Assembly (NCBI GenBank): GCA_009363875.1
Contig: CM018694.1
Coordinates: 992,001-1,056,000, forward strand
Direction of reading: 5' to 3'
Source of the DNA: Mikania micrantha
Taxonomy: Eukaryota > Streptophyta > Magnoliopsida > Asterales > Asteraceae
DNA length: 64,000 nucleotides
This document shows, piece by piece, positions 1-11,000 of this stretch (positions are counted from its first letter, which is position 1; each line of letters starts with the position of its first letter). The notes under the pieces are model-generated. The model saw only the letters and a list, made by a program, of their open reading frames with translations. It did not search any database and was not told the origin of the DNA. The translations under genes and the position numbers were made by a program.

Positions 1-205
1 CTTCTTCACATGGATTTGTTTGGACCAATTAATGTGAAGAGTATTGGGGGTGAATCATATTGTTTTGTAGTGACCGATGATTTTTCTAGATTTTCATGGG
101 TTATGTTCTTAAAATTTAAATCTGAAACTTATGAAAATTTTGTGTTGCTTGTGAACAGATTGGAGACTTTGTATAAGCTGAGGGTTAGGCGTGTTTGATC
201 AGACA
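1..205 (+). pseudogene. Ty1/copia integrase fragment (Sirevirus-like)
   Basis: The reading frame from base 1 encodes the start of a copia integrase core: LLHMDLFGP, which holds the first catalytic Asp, then VTDDFSRFSW. It matches the integrase of element E (52911-53115) almost base for base. Homology ends at the shared string GATCAGACA (about 197-205), just before the second catalytic Asp block. The frame closes at TGA 196-198 because the Trp-Val-Arg stretch is mutated. Everything upstream lies outside the window. The break falls where the Ty3-type remnant begins. It is a dead fragment and encodes no complete domain. Confidence 0.9.
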
Positions 206-344
206 CTTACTAAAAATGGAAAGTTTCTAAAAATAGAAAGTTACTAAATATGGAAGGTACCTACGAGTAGAAACTTACCATGAAACTACGAAACTAAAAA
301 GGAAAGCTAGGTCTAAAGCTAAGGTAAATCTAAGGATTACCGTG
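206..344 (-). other. Internal scrap of Athila/Tat-like element
   Basis: These ~140 bp lie between the copia integrase scrap and the primer-binding site. Read on the minus strand they immediately follow the PBS, so they should be the start of that element's 5' untranslated region. They contain a short run of loosely repeated TACTAAAAATGGAAAG-like units and no ORF. The rest of the internal region is missing. Confidence 0.55.
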
Positions 345-362
345 TCCCCGGCAACGGCGCCA
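345..362 (-). promoter_or_regulatory. Primer-binding site, tRNA-Asp type
   Basis: The plus strand reads TCCCCGGCAACGGCGCCA, the 3' end of plant tRNA-Asp including CCA. The minus strand is therefore its complement, the primer site typical of Athila/Tat Ty3 elements. It sits 7 bp from the LTR edge at 370 and fixes the element's orientation as minus. Confidence 0.85.
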
Positions 363-3268
363 AAAACTTTATGTGTCGGTTTATATATATAGAAAATGAT
401 GGTTCAACACTATCGAGTAATAAATAGAAATAACCTAAACCGAACTACACACTACAGGCAAGTGTACCTGACGTATGAAGTATAACTAAGGAAAGTCCGG
501 ATTTCGAACCTAAGGACACGGAATCGGCTAATAAACCCTAACTGTAAACCTAACGAAATGAGAAACTTACTAAATTTAGAAAACGGAATTTGTTTTACGA
601 AAATGACTATAAACAATTAAAGAAATTAAAAAAGTCTAAATAATTCAACTCAACAACGCAAGAACTAGAAAACCAAATACGAAGGAGATTCTACCTAGAC
701 TAGGAATCTTAAAGGAATCGTAACAGCTATCGGGAATGCTTGATTGAATGCTACCGGATCTAGTGATACAACCTATTCAGGAACTTAAGGAATGCTAGAT
801 CTCATATTCAGACAATCCAACACTTAGAAAGATCCTACTGGTTGTGTAAAGCTAACCTGGGTGTAATGATGGATCACCGAGTTGGTCTCTCCAAACGGGC
901 AATGCTTATGACTTCTATGGTCGAATAACTAGGTCAATCTCAACAACCACAATGTACCAAAGCAAAAATGAATCAATCTAATTCATATTAATTATGAATT
1001 TGAAATACATGGCATAAACAATCAACAAATAACCCAATGATCATGCAAATTACTTGAAAAGCCCCGTTTAAACCACGATATCCCAACACCTTGTTGCTTG
1101 ATTAGCCTTTAAGGTGGTATATCCCACTGATTAGAATCTGATTATATGAAATTGTTATGATTTACTAAGATTAGTCAAATCACAATTAGGTTAAAAACAA
1201 GTTTTTATCCCAAAATCATGTGAAAATCGAGTTTTTTATCGAAACTGACTCAAACCTTATTCACAAAATAGTTTAAGCATGTAATCAGATCATTCAAAAT
1301 AGTCTAAAATCATTCACAATCATCCACAATCAGATTCAAATCAAAAGTAAAGATTCATGCAATCAAACAAACCCGAAAAACTGATTTTTCATCCGATAAT
1401 GTAACACCCGAAAATTTAGCAGCTTAAAAATAAACGTGCGAGATTTCGGTAACTGTTGATGTTCGAAGAATTGCGTTATCAAAGAAATAAACACATTTTA
1501 TCGTGCTTGAAATCCACGATGATATGTGTGACAACTCAAAATTCTCAGGTTAGAATCATAACTCGAAAATGAAGAGAATGAGTGTAAGCGAAATCGTGAA
1601 ACGAGGCTCCGATTTCAAAATACACTGAATCGAATATAGCAATAGATTAGAGGTCAAATATTTTGAACACTTTAAGTCTTGAGATTATAACCATTGGAAA
1701 GAGCTCGAAAAATCGTGAACGTAGGAGAAAACCGTGCGCAAAACGGAGTTCGTATGCTCCCGGAATCGCGAAACGAAGATAAGATCAAGATCTGGCCGCC
1801 ATGGATCCGCGCGGTACGCCCCAGATTGATGTCCCGAGTGGGGCGATGCGCCTAAGGTGTCTGGACGGGATATTTTGCTTAAAAAGTCAAGATTGCATCA
1901 AGAAACTTATTTTTATGCTTATCTTCGACGATTCAGCCTCCACACCCACGAAAAATCACTTCCAATCCCTCAAATCTTCAATTTTGAAGGCTTCTCAAGG
2001 TTTAGATCGAACCAGGGAACGTTTCTGCAAGCCTGGATCGTCTTTTTAACCGCAGAACTCTGTCTGAATAGGTAACGGTTCATTCTAACCTTCTAGATTG
2101 ATTATTATTGATTAAATCTTGTTTTTGAACGTAATGATATAGTTAGGGTTGTTGATTATTGCCTAGATGATGGCTAGGATTGATTATAAGTGAAGAACTC
2201 GAACTGTTAATGGGAAAATCCTTGTTTTGAGCCGTTGTAATGCCCGGTTTGCATGGAATCATAACAATGGTTATAGTGGTTTAAACCATTTGATTATGAC
2301 AAGGTAGGTGATTAGTTTGATTAATTTTGATATGCAAGGTTAAATCCAAGTGTTTCAAACTAATCACAATCAATAACAAGGATTGATCATTCCTAAGCCA
2401 TTAAACTGTATAGAGACTGTTTTAGCTTGATAATCAACAACATTAACGATTTGATGGTTATTAAGGCAATGTCTTTGACATTGGACGTTCAGAAAAGATT
2501 TAATCAGTATGTTAAAACGTATATAACATATTATACGTAAACTAACGCAGGACTATACCATTAGCACCAGTTGTGAGTGATCTCGCTACCGTGAGATATC
2601 AGGTGAGTTCTAGACGCCCTATTTTTATGTTTAATGTTTTGGGCTGGCATACATGCTTAACGTTATGTTCATGATGTTATGTGCTTAAGATGATGATATA
2701 TGAATAATGATATGCCATGACTATGTATGCGTGTTGATGTGTTAATATGATTTTTACATGATGATATGCTAAGTATGATGTGTGCATATTAGTAAGACAT
2801 GATGATGAGAGGTATGATAACACGCTATGAGGATAATTACTGATGTTAAGCTATGAGGAAATCCTAGGCTGCTAGGATGCAGGTATGATGTGGAATACGA
2901 GGAATAGGTTTTATTGTAACATGTAAGTGATGATATGATGATAAAGATGCCAGCATGAGGTGTTGTGTTATGATATGTGCCTTGCTGTTAGGGCATAATG
3001 CTAGGATGATAAGATGCTAGTATGAAAAGTTTATGTCTGCCAGAATGTACGTTATGATGATACGATGAAATGATAATGGCATGACATAATATGATGGTCC
3101 CTATGATATTAGGACAACGTGATGATGTCATGATGATGAGAGACTAACATGACATGTGTATGATATTAGCATAGCCTGTTATGAGTTATCCTATGTTATT
3201 AGGATAACGTTACGATGTTATGCTGAATGATGATATAGTGCTAGCATATCATGTCATGATGAATGAGG

Positions 3269-3489
3269 GTTGCTCCAGTACTTGTTACTGGGTAAGTATG
3301 GTTGCTCCCGTACTTGTTACGGGATGAGTATGACGTAGCTCCCATATTCGTATGGGGTAAGTATGGTAGCTCCAGTATTTGTTACTGGGTAAGTATGGTA
3401 GTACTTGTTACTGGGAAAGTATGGTAGCTCCAGTACTTGGTAATGGGTAAGTATGGTAGCTCCAGTACTTGTTACTGGGTAAGTATGGA
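3269..3489. repeat. ~32-bp tandem repeat, each unit a hairpin
   Basis: About seven units of the form GTAGCTCCAGTACTTGTTACTGG plus GTAAGTATG, one of them truncated. Each full unit can fold as CCAGTA-loop-TACTGG. Units 2 and 3 change both arms together (CCCGTA/TACGGG and CCCATA/TATGGG), so pairing is kept. One unit near 3429 has a mismatched stem. Confidence 0.85.
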
Positions 3490-3531
3490 GTCTTATGCCG
3501 GTATAAGTCGTCAATTTCAGTTGATGTGTTA

Positions 3532-3600
3532 AGAAGTCCTGTGAAAGAACAGGCAGAAGTCCTGTGAAAGAACAGGCAGAAGTCCTGTGAAAGAACAGGA
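3532..3600. repeat. 23-bp tandem repeat, three hairpin units
   Basis: Three head-to-tail copies of AGAAGTCCTGTGAAAG followed by AACAGGC. Each can fold as CCTGT-GAAAGA-ACAGG (stems at 3538-3553, 3561-3576 and 3584-3599). The copies are essentially identical, so the amplification is recent. Confidence 0.9.
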
Positions 3601-3625
3601 ATGTCGACTATGTGTTGCCAGTTCA

Positions 3626-4066
3626 GTTAAAGAAATCTTAGGCATGCTTGAGTTATCAGCTGCGGGTTGATAGTGTTAAAGAAATCTTATGTATGCATGA
3701 GTTATCAGCTGCGTGTTGATAATGTTAAAGAAATCTTATGCTTGCATGAGTTATCAGCTACGTGTTGATAATGTTAAAGAAATCTTATGCTTGCATGAGT
3801 TATCAGCTGCGTGTTGATAATGTTAAAGAAATCTTATGGTTGCATGAGTTATCAGCTGCGTGTTGATAATGTTAAAGAAATCTTATGCTTGCATGAGTTT
3901 CCAGCTGCGTGTTGATAATGTTAAAGAAATCTTATGCTTGCATGAGTTATCAGCTGCGTGTTGATAATGTTAAAGAAATCTTATGCTTGCATGAGTTATC
4001 ATATGCGTGTTGATAGTGTTAAAGAAATCTTATACATGTATGAGTTATTAGCTGCGGGTTGATAAT
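3626..4066. repeat. 49-bp tandem repeat, nine units
   Basis: Units begin GTTAAAGAAATCTTATG at 3626, 3675, 3724, 3773, 3822, 3871, 3920, 3969 and 4018. Each carries the inverted repeat TTATCA-loop-TGATAA, with loop near GCTGCGTGT. The first and last units are the most diverged, the usual pattern for an array homogenised from its centre. Confidence 0.9.
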
Positions 4067-5423
4067 TTAAGAGTCTTGTGCTGCACAAATCTGTCTGACT
4101 TCAGGTCAGCAATTAACGGTGAAGTTCCTTCACCGTATGATTGATGTAATGATGTCACGTATGTTATGTATATGAAATGTGTTATGTTCAGGGTGATTGA
4201 GACTGTTGACTTCGGTCAACAGTGAATGCTAATGTTTTATGTACAGTAAAGATTTTATTTTTATGAAAACTAGAACTCACCAGCGTAAGCTGACTTGATT
4301 TAGCATGTATGTCAGGTTAAGCTTTGGTCAGAGAAGGTATGGAGCTCAGGCATTCAGATAAAGAGAGTTCGGTGGCATTGGCAATCAATTATGTTTTAAT
4401 TAAGACATTATTCCATGTTTGACGAAACCAACGTACGTGGGGTCGCCGGGAAAAGAGGGCCTCACAGATAATCATCCAAAATCTAGGTAGAATTAGAGAT
4501 CTAGCCTAGAATCATCATCCAACATTGAATAACATGAAATCAGATCTAAACATGGTAGAAAATTCAAGAACAAATGGAAAAGAACAACTACGATGCATAA
4601 ACAAACCCGAAAACGGGTTCCGAGCACTTGTATACGCGATCTGACCCTCCCCCGAACGTCCGAATTGATCCCAACGCTCCAAAATCTTAAAAAATATGTT
4701 CTTCCTTCGTTTTCAGCCGTCTAGGGTTGATTTTTTTCGCGAATTAGGCTTTTTAATGGCTTAAATAGGTGAAAATAAGCAAAGGTTCGAGACTGGGGTT
4801 CAAAAAACGGTTCAAGGGCTCAAAATGGGGGTCAAATGGGGCGGTCAACAGGTCCAAAGGCCGGTCAAAGGGCGTAGCTGGTGCGCGGGTCAACGGGGTT
4901 CCATCCGGGTGAGGCGCGGGTCAGATGTGAGGGGAAACGGGCGCACGCGGGTCATGGTACCAGGTTGGGGCGCGGATCTTCTTGTGTGTGTATCTGGTTG
5001 TTCACGGGGGTCAAGCTCGGGTACCAGCTTCCAGACGAGGGTCAAAGGTGTTTTTAGGACTAACGTGGCAGCCTGTGGTGCTGCCACGTGTACCAGGCGG
5101 CTCCCAAGTTCCACATTTGCATTTTTACCCCCTGAACTTCCAGAAACCCTTTTTTGAGCCCCGAAACTTCCTGAAATGCCACTTTTTTAACCCGAAACTT
5201 CTAAAAAGTATATCTTTAGCTTCCAATTTCATCAAATTTATTCCGGCTTCGGTTTCTTCGCAATTACGAACGTTTATTCTAACGAAACCTATAAAAAATG
5301 ACATTAAAAATAAAAATAAGTAAAAATTCATTAAAATCAAATAAAACTAAATAAAAATCTAATAAAATAAGATAAAATCCTATAAATTAAATACGAAAAC
5401 GATGTGTAAATAACGACACATCA

Positions 5424-6086
5424 AAGCCCAAGCTGCCAAAAGGGCTCAAGACAAAACTGTACAAAGAATGATGAAGGAAATAAGGTTGAAAAATCAGGAG
5501 GCTCTTCTCAAACCTGCCTAGGATCAGCAGTTTGCGACTGTAGCTGCTAAGGCCAGCTCTGAATGAAAACAAAAGAAAATAAATGCTCAAGTGGACACTA
5601 GGGCATCCGGGGTAACCAGAAAACCCAAACCCAAACCCACCAAACATGCCCCCACTAAACCAATAAAAATCACAACCACATCCCCTTCTTCGGTAGCTTC
5701 CCCGACACAAGAGATATCAACTCAAATTGAGTCTGTCCAATCTGAACATAATCAACCTTTACCAAACAAAATTCTCCCACCATATCTATTCCTTCTTCAC
5801 CTACAAAAACCAATAAAGAGGACTCACCCACTCTATCCCCCAAGTCTACTTCCCAAACCCTTCTGGACTTGTCCAGAGGAACCTCACCTAAGCACACCAT
5901 CTTAAATGCATCAAAAATAAGCCAAAAACCTGTATCCATAATCACTCGGTCTTTCACTCGAAGAAAAAAGAGTGTGGCTAGAAAATCCAAAACCCACATA
6001 GCCAAGACAAAGAAACCTTGAACTCCTATTCAAGAACCATGTTCATGCTCAAGTGATGATCAGCCCATTGTGTCTTTAATACCAAG
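5424..6086 (+). pseudogene. Copia gag C-terminal fragment, D family
   Basis: Translated in pieces, this resembles the gag segment of element D at 32930-33240: a Lys/Glu-rich helix (KNQEALLK), then the blocks ASGVTRKPKPKP and TQEISTQIESVQSE matching ASGVISKPKPKP and TQEKQAQIEPIQSE. It is broken by in-frame stops (for example after EALLKPA) and frame changes, then runs on as a basic Ser/Thr-rich tail (ITRSFTRRKKS) to about 6020. It is cut on the left by the Athila-like LTR and on the right by element A, so it is probably the host sequence of A (TSD candidate CCAAG 6082-6086). Confidence 0.7.
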
Positions 6087-6617
6087 TGTTGGTTTGATGA
6101 ATTCCAATGAGGAACGAATACGAAGCTCTACGAACTATCAGTGATGTGCGGAATCCATAATTGATATATATAGAATTAAAAGAAGACAAGCAATTCAATA
6201 ATCAATCTTGTATATATCAACAAATGATTACAAGACTTCACTCAGAAACACACAGATCTCACACACAAAGAAAATCTCAGAAGGTTTGCTGAATTTTGTC
6301 AAAAGTTCTGACGAAAAACAGACAAACCTTCTATTTAAACACTCAGACCAGCGAACCTTATTTAGTAGCTGAACCCTTAGGTTCGCCAGCCGAACCCTAA
6401 GGTTCGCTGAGCGAACCCTTAGGTTCGCTAGGCGAACCTAGGTTGCCGAACCTCTTCTAGGTTATAGGTTCGCCAAACCTATCAATTCAATAGGTTCGCC
6501 AAACCTGCCTAGGTTCGTGGGCCAAACGAACCTATGGCAAACCCATAGCCGAACCTTCTATAAACTCAAAATAAATACAACTTTTGAATAGCAAACAGTT
6601 ACAAATGTGTACTAACA
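6087..6617 (-). repeat. 3' LTR of element A (531 bp)
   Basis: On the plus strand it runs TGTTGGTTTG to GTACTAACA and is followed by the purine tract. It contains a GTGCGGAATCC box shared with the LTRs of B, C and E, and 6346-6560 is an array of CGAACC/GGTTCG motifs. A TTTAAATAG string near 6330 on the minus strand is a candidate TATA element. Confidence 0.9.
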
Positions 6618-6627
6618 AACTCCCCCT
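6618..6627 (-). promoter_or_regulatory. Polypurine tract of element A
   Basis: The minus strand reads AGGGGGAGTT directly against the 3' LTR. It is identical to the tracts of B and E and is the expected plus-strand priming site. Confidence 0.9.
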
Positions 6628-6651
6628 AAATGTTTGCTATCAAAAAAATCT

Positions 6652-9600
6652 TCAATCTTTGTCTTCAGCTTTGTCATTGACTCCGCTGGATTCTCCAACC
6701 TCTTCAGTCACTACATTATCCACTGCTCATATAACAACCGAACGTGGTATCTTTGCAATCCTTTCAGCTTCAATCTTTGCATCTCTTTCATCTCGTTCCT
6801 TCTGCACTTGCATCAATTCAGAATAAAGATAATTCACATCATCCCAATTGCAACCAGAATGTATACCCAATGTATAACACATCCTTGCAATGGTTTGATA
6901 TTGAATTGCCATATCTTTAAAGCTCACTCCAACATCATGATAACCAACATCTGCATAAATCTCTGCAGTGTCAAGTAAAGCAACATCATCCTTTGAGCAG
7001 TTCACAATCCATACAGGATAGAGCATCCGAATTACCCTCCAATTATCATCCTGCTTCATAAGAATTACACCTTCTGATGTTCTCTCATCATAGAACCAAA
7101 ACTTAAAGTAAGGATTCCAGTTCTGTTCAATCTTTCGGAGTCTTGGTCTTTTGAAAACTGTAGGCTCATAATCATGAAATCTCTCTCTGAATTGTGGCGA
7201 TAATAAACTCCATCCAGTTCTCGCTTCCTTCTTTAACAAACTTTCAAAAATCTCATTATGTCGAGTCTGAATTGGTTTTATCATCTTCAATCTAGAAAGA
7301 GCTTTACACTCGAATGCAGGTAGACTCATCAGATCAGAAGCTTTGCCAAAGTATTGACATCCATCTATTCGTTTCACAACATAACATCCTTTGTCTGTCA
7401 AACTACCCGGAATATTATGAAAATAACCATAACTAACAATCCTTCCAATCATTTTGGATTTAGATCCAATCTTGAACTTTTTAGATTGTCTAGTCAGGTT
7501 TTCTGGATCTTTGTCTTCTAGACCTTCAGTCATTATCTTGAATACATGTAGATTATCAATGATATACTTTTTCTCTCCTTCAAATTCATTCATGAAATCC
7601 ATGTAATTCTTTTCTCTAATCGGATCCAATGTTGATCTAGAAAAACTTCCAGCTTCAAACATTTTCTTCATAGTGTTCAGATTCAACAACTCTTCATCAA
7701 TGACATCTTTCTCATAATCAGACACATCCATATCTTCATCTTCTTCAAAATCAAAGATCAACTCATCATCATTCTCAAAGAAGTCTTGAAGTTCTAAAGC
7801 TGAATATCCTCCAACAATCTCCCCTTCTTCAAACTCTTGATTAACTTGAATCTCAAAAATATTTCTCTGCAAATCAATGTCAGAATGCAATCTGAATAAA
7901 TCCAGAAAAGTAGGCAGAGAATAATCAATAACAGTCTCAGGATGTTCTATTCCATTTAAATCTTCAAATTCAACATAAGTACAATCCCTGACTCTATCAG
8001 ATGATACATAACTAACCGGAACCGCATCAGTAGCAATCTTTGATGGAGAATAAACCACTATAGCACCTGAAACAGAATCCAAAGCACCAGAAACACCACC
8101 AACTCCACCAGCACCATTCTCGTCATCATCATCATCATGAACAGTCATATCAGGATGTTCATCAACATCAGAATCACCATAATCCAACTTCTCTTCTTCA
8201 TCCTCCTCCTCTTCCACTATCTTCTCTTCATCTTCATCATCCACATCTACCAACACCTTTTCAACTCCTGATCCTGAAACCTCAGTAGTTGTCATCTTTT
8301 CTTCCAACTCCTTCATCTTGAATCTCAAATCAGTGTTCTCATTCTTGAGTTCAATGATGTCTTCATACTGAAGTTTAATAAAGAATTCCAACTCATAAAT
8401 CTTTTCTTGCATTTTCTTTTTCTCAAGAAGTTCTTCTTCTTTTCACTTCACCATTAGAGACATTTGAGCCTTTAACTCATCCAGTTCACTTGTAGTAGAA
8501 GAAGAAGGTTTATCAGCAACATTCTTTTCCTTTTCCTTCTTATAACTTTCAAACTCTTTGGATAACATGGATAATCTTCTTTTAAGATCAGTGTCATCGT
8601 AATTAACTGTGAAGTTAATATCTCCCAGATCATCCAAACTTGAAAATAAATCATCTTTAGCTGTAGAGTCTTGATGAAATGGAGTCTCAGGCACTGAAGT
8701 GGTAACAGTAGTAGAATCTACAAAAGATGGCATGAATGTAGCTACATTTACAAACTCAGGAGTTTGTAAAGTAGAAGTCGGAATAGAAGCCGAAACAGTA
8801 GAAACAGACTCAAAAACTGTAGAAGTATCCATAAAAACAGAAGAAACAGGAATAGAAGAAGTCATAACAGATGAAGACACAATGGTCTTAGTAGTCTTTG
8901 ACTTCTTCTTATACGGTCTTCCTTTCGCCATTCTTTTCTTCCTTTTAGGCATTGATGATTCAGGCTCTTCTGTTACAAAGCTGGGATCAATTCTTTCTTC
9001 CCTTTCTTCCTCAGCTTGCTTTGCAAATTTCTTCTTTAACTTCCTCACCATCTGGTTCCCTTCTTGAACCATCTCATACTCTGATTCTGTATCAGAAGAC
9101 TCTTCACCCTCTTCATCATTAGCAGCCTCTGTCTGTTGTGCAGAAATATTAATATCAACCGGCTCCTGTGAGCTCGGTTCCTGAGAAGATTGAGTCTGTG
9201 GTGTAGACCTGGAAGATTGACCTTTAGCTTTCCTAAATTGTTGTCTTGGAGGAGATGGAGGTGGTGCCTGATGATCATCATCACCAACAACTTCAGAATC
9301 AGATCCAGAATCTGCATGCCTCCATGCATCATCATCAGGAGCAACATAATTTGCCCTGGCACAATGACCTATCAAGTCTTTCTCCAATATAGCTTCTCCA
9401 CTTCGTTGATACACTCTGACCTGACCTAAACTGGAATCAGTCATGTGTTTTAACTTCAGCAAATCTCCAGCTTCCCTTGGTAGCAACCCTTCAGGCAACC
9501 TCTCGTCAATCAACATCTGCACGAATCTAGGATACAAATAGAACCTATCCTTAGCCTTCGTGATGTTGTCTGACATATATCGGAATATCATTCCTGAAAA

Positions 9601-10122
9601 ATTGAACGGTTTGTTCAATATGAGAGCCACCATAGCTGATCGCATCAGATCTCGCAACTCATCAAACGTGCCTTTCTTCATGCTCAGGCAGTGTAGCAGC
9701 ACGTGTGCTAAAAACTTGTATTGAAGAGGAAGCTTGCCCTTCTTCACCGATATGGAGTTATAAGCTCCAAAATATTTTATACGTAAGAAGCATCCCTTGA
9801 TACACTTCTCTGGTATAATAGTCATACCATCTGTTTCTCCACCAAACTGTAACACTCTTCTAATATCAGCCTCGGATATACGAAGTGCTTGTCCTAGCAC
9901 ATTTGCATCTATAACATAAGTATCATCAACAGAAATAACTCGAGCTGACTCTCAGAAACTCAGAATATGTGATCGGTAAATCTGAACAGAGTTGGAAATG
10001 GCATAATAAATCCTCGATCGTCGAAGAAACTCGATCATCGGACGAAAATCTTGACCATTCCTCGTTGTAGGATCCAGATACGCACAAACATTATGTTTGT
10101 CACCGAAAGTTAAGTTCTCCAT
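6652..10122 (-). pseudogene. Extra ORF downstream of pol, element A copy
   Basis: An ~1,130-codon frame of unknown function, in the place where env-like ORFs sit in some Sireviruses. The start is the ATG at 10122 (MENLTFGDKHN). Parts in order: a conserved N-terminal domain of ~265 residues (IEFLRRSRIYYAI, NKPFNFSGMIFRYM, YPRFVQMLIDERLPEG); a Pro/Ser/Glu-rich acidic linker; a basic KKRKKRMAKGRPYKKK-like patch; coiled coil; an Asp/Glu-rich tract; a conserved C-terminal domain (GSKSKMIGRI, KRPRLRKIEQNWNPYFKFWF, HSGCNWDDVN). I see no signal peptide or membrane segment. Stops at 9952-9954 and 8443-8445 are TGA at positions that are Trp in B and E. A third TGA at 6727-6729 replaces a CGA and shortens the C-terminus by 25 codons. 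The acceptor-like site before the ATG is mutated (TTG for TAG). Confidence 0.8.
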
Positions 10123-11000
10123 TTCAACAATCAGAAATAAAAACAATTAGAAACAAAAATTAATAAAAAATTAACAAAATTAAAAATATTTCTAAGTATA
10201 GAGACCAGCGAACCTAATTCCTGAGGCGAACCTAATGCCAGACGAACCTGTTATATAGACAAACCTTTTTGAACGAACCCTTTTATAAACGAACCTTATC
10301 CTGAACGAACCTTATGATGAACGAACCTTCTGATGAACGAACCTCAAAATGAACGAACCTCAGAATGAACGAACCTTCAAACACACGAACCTGTTGGTCA
10401 AACGAACCTTGACCAAAAGGTTCGGTTCCTTTGAAATACATAGGTTCGCCACGAACCTATCAGATTCAGACGAATCTTCAAGGTTCGGCGAACCTTAGTT
10501 CATTCAACGAACCTGTTCATCCAGCGACCTTTTCCAATTTTCAAATCAAATTTTAAAAACTTTGAATTTGATGATAAAAATCATATACCTAGGTTCGAAA
10601 CACACTGATGAACAACATTAACAAAAGCAGTTTGTCCAGAACTTAGAAATTAACTGGTTTTAGTTCAAATTTACAGGTTCGACCTAAAAATCCTAAAACC
10701 TCTCAGATCTATCAATCTATCCGGTGAAATCCAATAATTTCTACCTAGAAATGATCAGCAGATGATTCTGAATCTAAAAAAATCAATGAAAAGTTCTGGG
10801 AAGCCCTAAATCGAAAATCGAAAAATTAAAGCTTGCAGGTTCGTCAGTCGTGAAATCAGATGAAAATGACGAACCCTTATCGCGAACCCTGTATTTATAC
10901 TCACGAACCTTTTCAGACGATCCTTTTCAACGAACCTTTTCTGCGAACCATTTCACACGAACCTTTCAAACGAACCTAACAAGCGAACCTAGTCAGCGAA
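10123..11000 (-). other. Non-coding region between pol and extra ORF, part 1 (A)
   Basis: The T-rich tract next to the extra ORF (about 10147-10200) is followed by CGAACC arrays at about 10203-10530 and 10832-11000, which read GGTTCG on the element's sense strand. The region is homologous to 26460-27380 of B and 56820-57800 of E. The solo LTR is inserted inside the second array. Confidence 0.8.
10203..10530 (-). repeat. GGTTCG motif array, element A
   Basis: About twenty hexamers GGTTCG (CGAACC on plus), spaced irregularly by ~8-25 bp of variable sequence and nearly all in the same orientation. A few are inverted and pair with neighbours. Spacers differ from copy to copy of the element while the hexamer is kept. 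Confidence 0.85.

Larger units (their letters stand above)
2861..4223. repeat. Hairpin-dense region of the solo LTR
   Basis: Successive inverted repeats include ATCCTAG/CTAGGAT (2861-2878), a 9-bp stem GTTATCCTA/TAGGATAAC (3185-3208), the tandem blocks at 3269-4066, CTGAC/GTCAG (4095-4109), ACGGTGAAG/CTTCACCGT with a 3-nt loop (4116-4136), and ACTGTTGAC/GTCAACAGT closed by a TTCG tetraloop (4202-4223). The stems are perfect. The density is far beyond chance for 1.4 kb. Confidence 0.85.
1400..4466. mobile_element. 3.07-kb solo LTR with TSD GATAA
   Basis: Starts TGTAACACCCG and ends GGCCTCACA, flanked by the perfect 5-bp duplication GATAA (1395-1399 and 4467-4471). The flanks rejoin into continuous host LTR sequence. 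There is no PBS, purine tract or retroviral ORF inside, so it is a solo LTR left by LTR-LTR recombination. The TGTAACACCC start is common in plant Ty3 chromovirus LTRs; that family call is inference. The right half (2861-4223) is packed with hairpins and three tandem-repeat blocks, described separately. Short ORFs inside it have no recognisable product. Confidence 0.85.
370..5423 (-). mobile_element. Athila/Tat-like 5' LTR, split by a nested solo LTR
   Basis: Read on the minus strand the LTR starts TGATGTGTCG (ending at 5423) and finishes CCGACACATA at 370, beside the tRNA-Asp primer site. Removing the nested insertion (1400-4471) leaves about 1.98 kb, a normal Athila/Tat LTR size. It shares a box (about 454-517: CAGGCAAGTGTACCT, then AAAGTCCGGAT, then TCGAACC) with the LTRs of element G, so the two are related. 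The element's coding region is absent. No target duplication can be checked because the other end is lost. Confidence 0.75.

Noticed and set aside
1801..2075. Two overlapping ORFs of 82 and 72 codons in the first solo LTR
   Set aside because: They overlap in different frames, have no recognisable domain, and lie in the LTR interior.
3626..4066. Regular 49-bp repeats as a CRISPR-like array
   Set aside because: The units are head-to-tail with no unique spacers, inside a plant LTR.
4825..5157. Overlapping 110- and 113-codon ORFs in the Athila-like LTR
   Set aside because: GC-rich LTR sequence open in several frames on both strands, no known domain, and no counterpart in the related G LTR.
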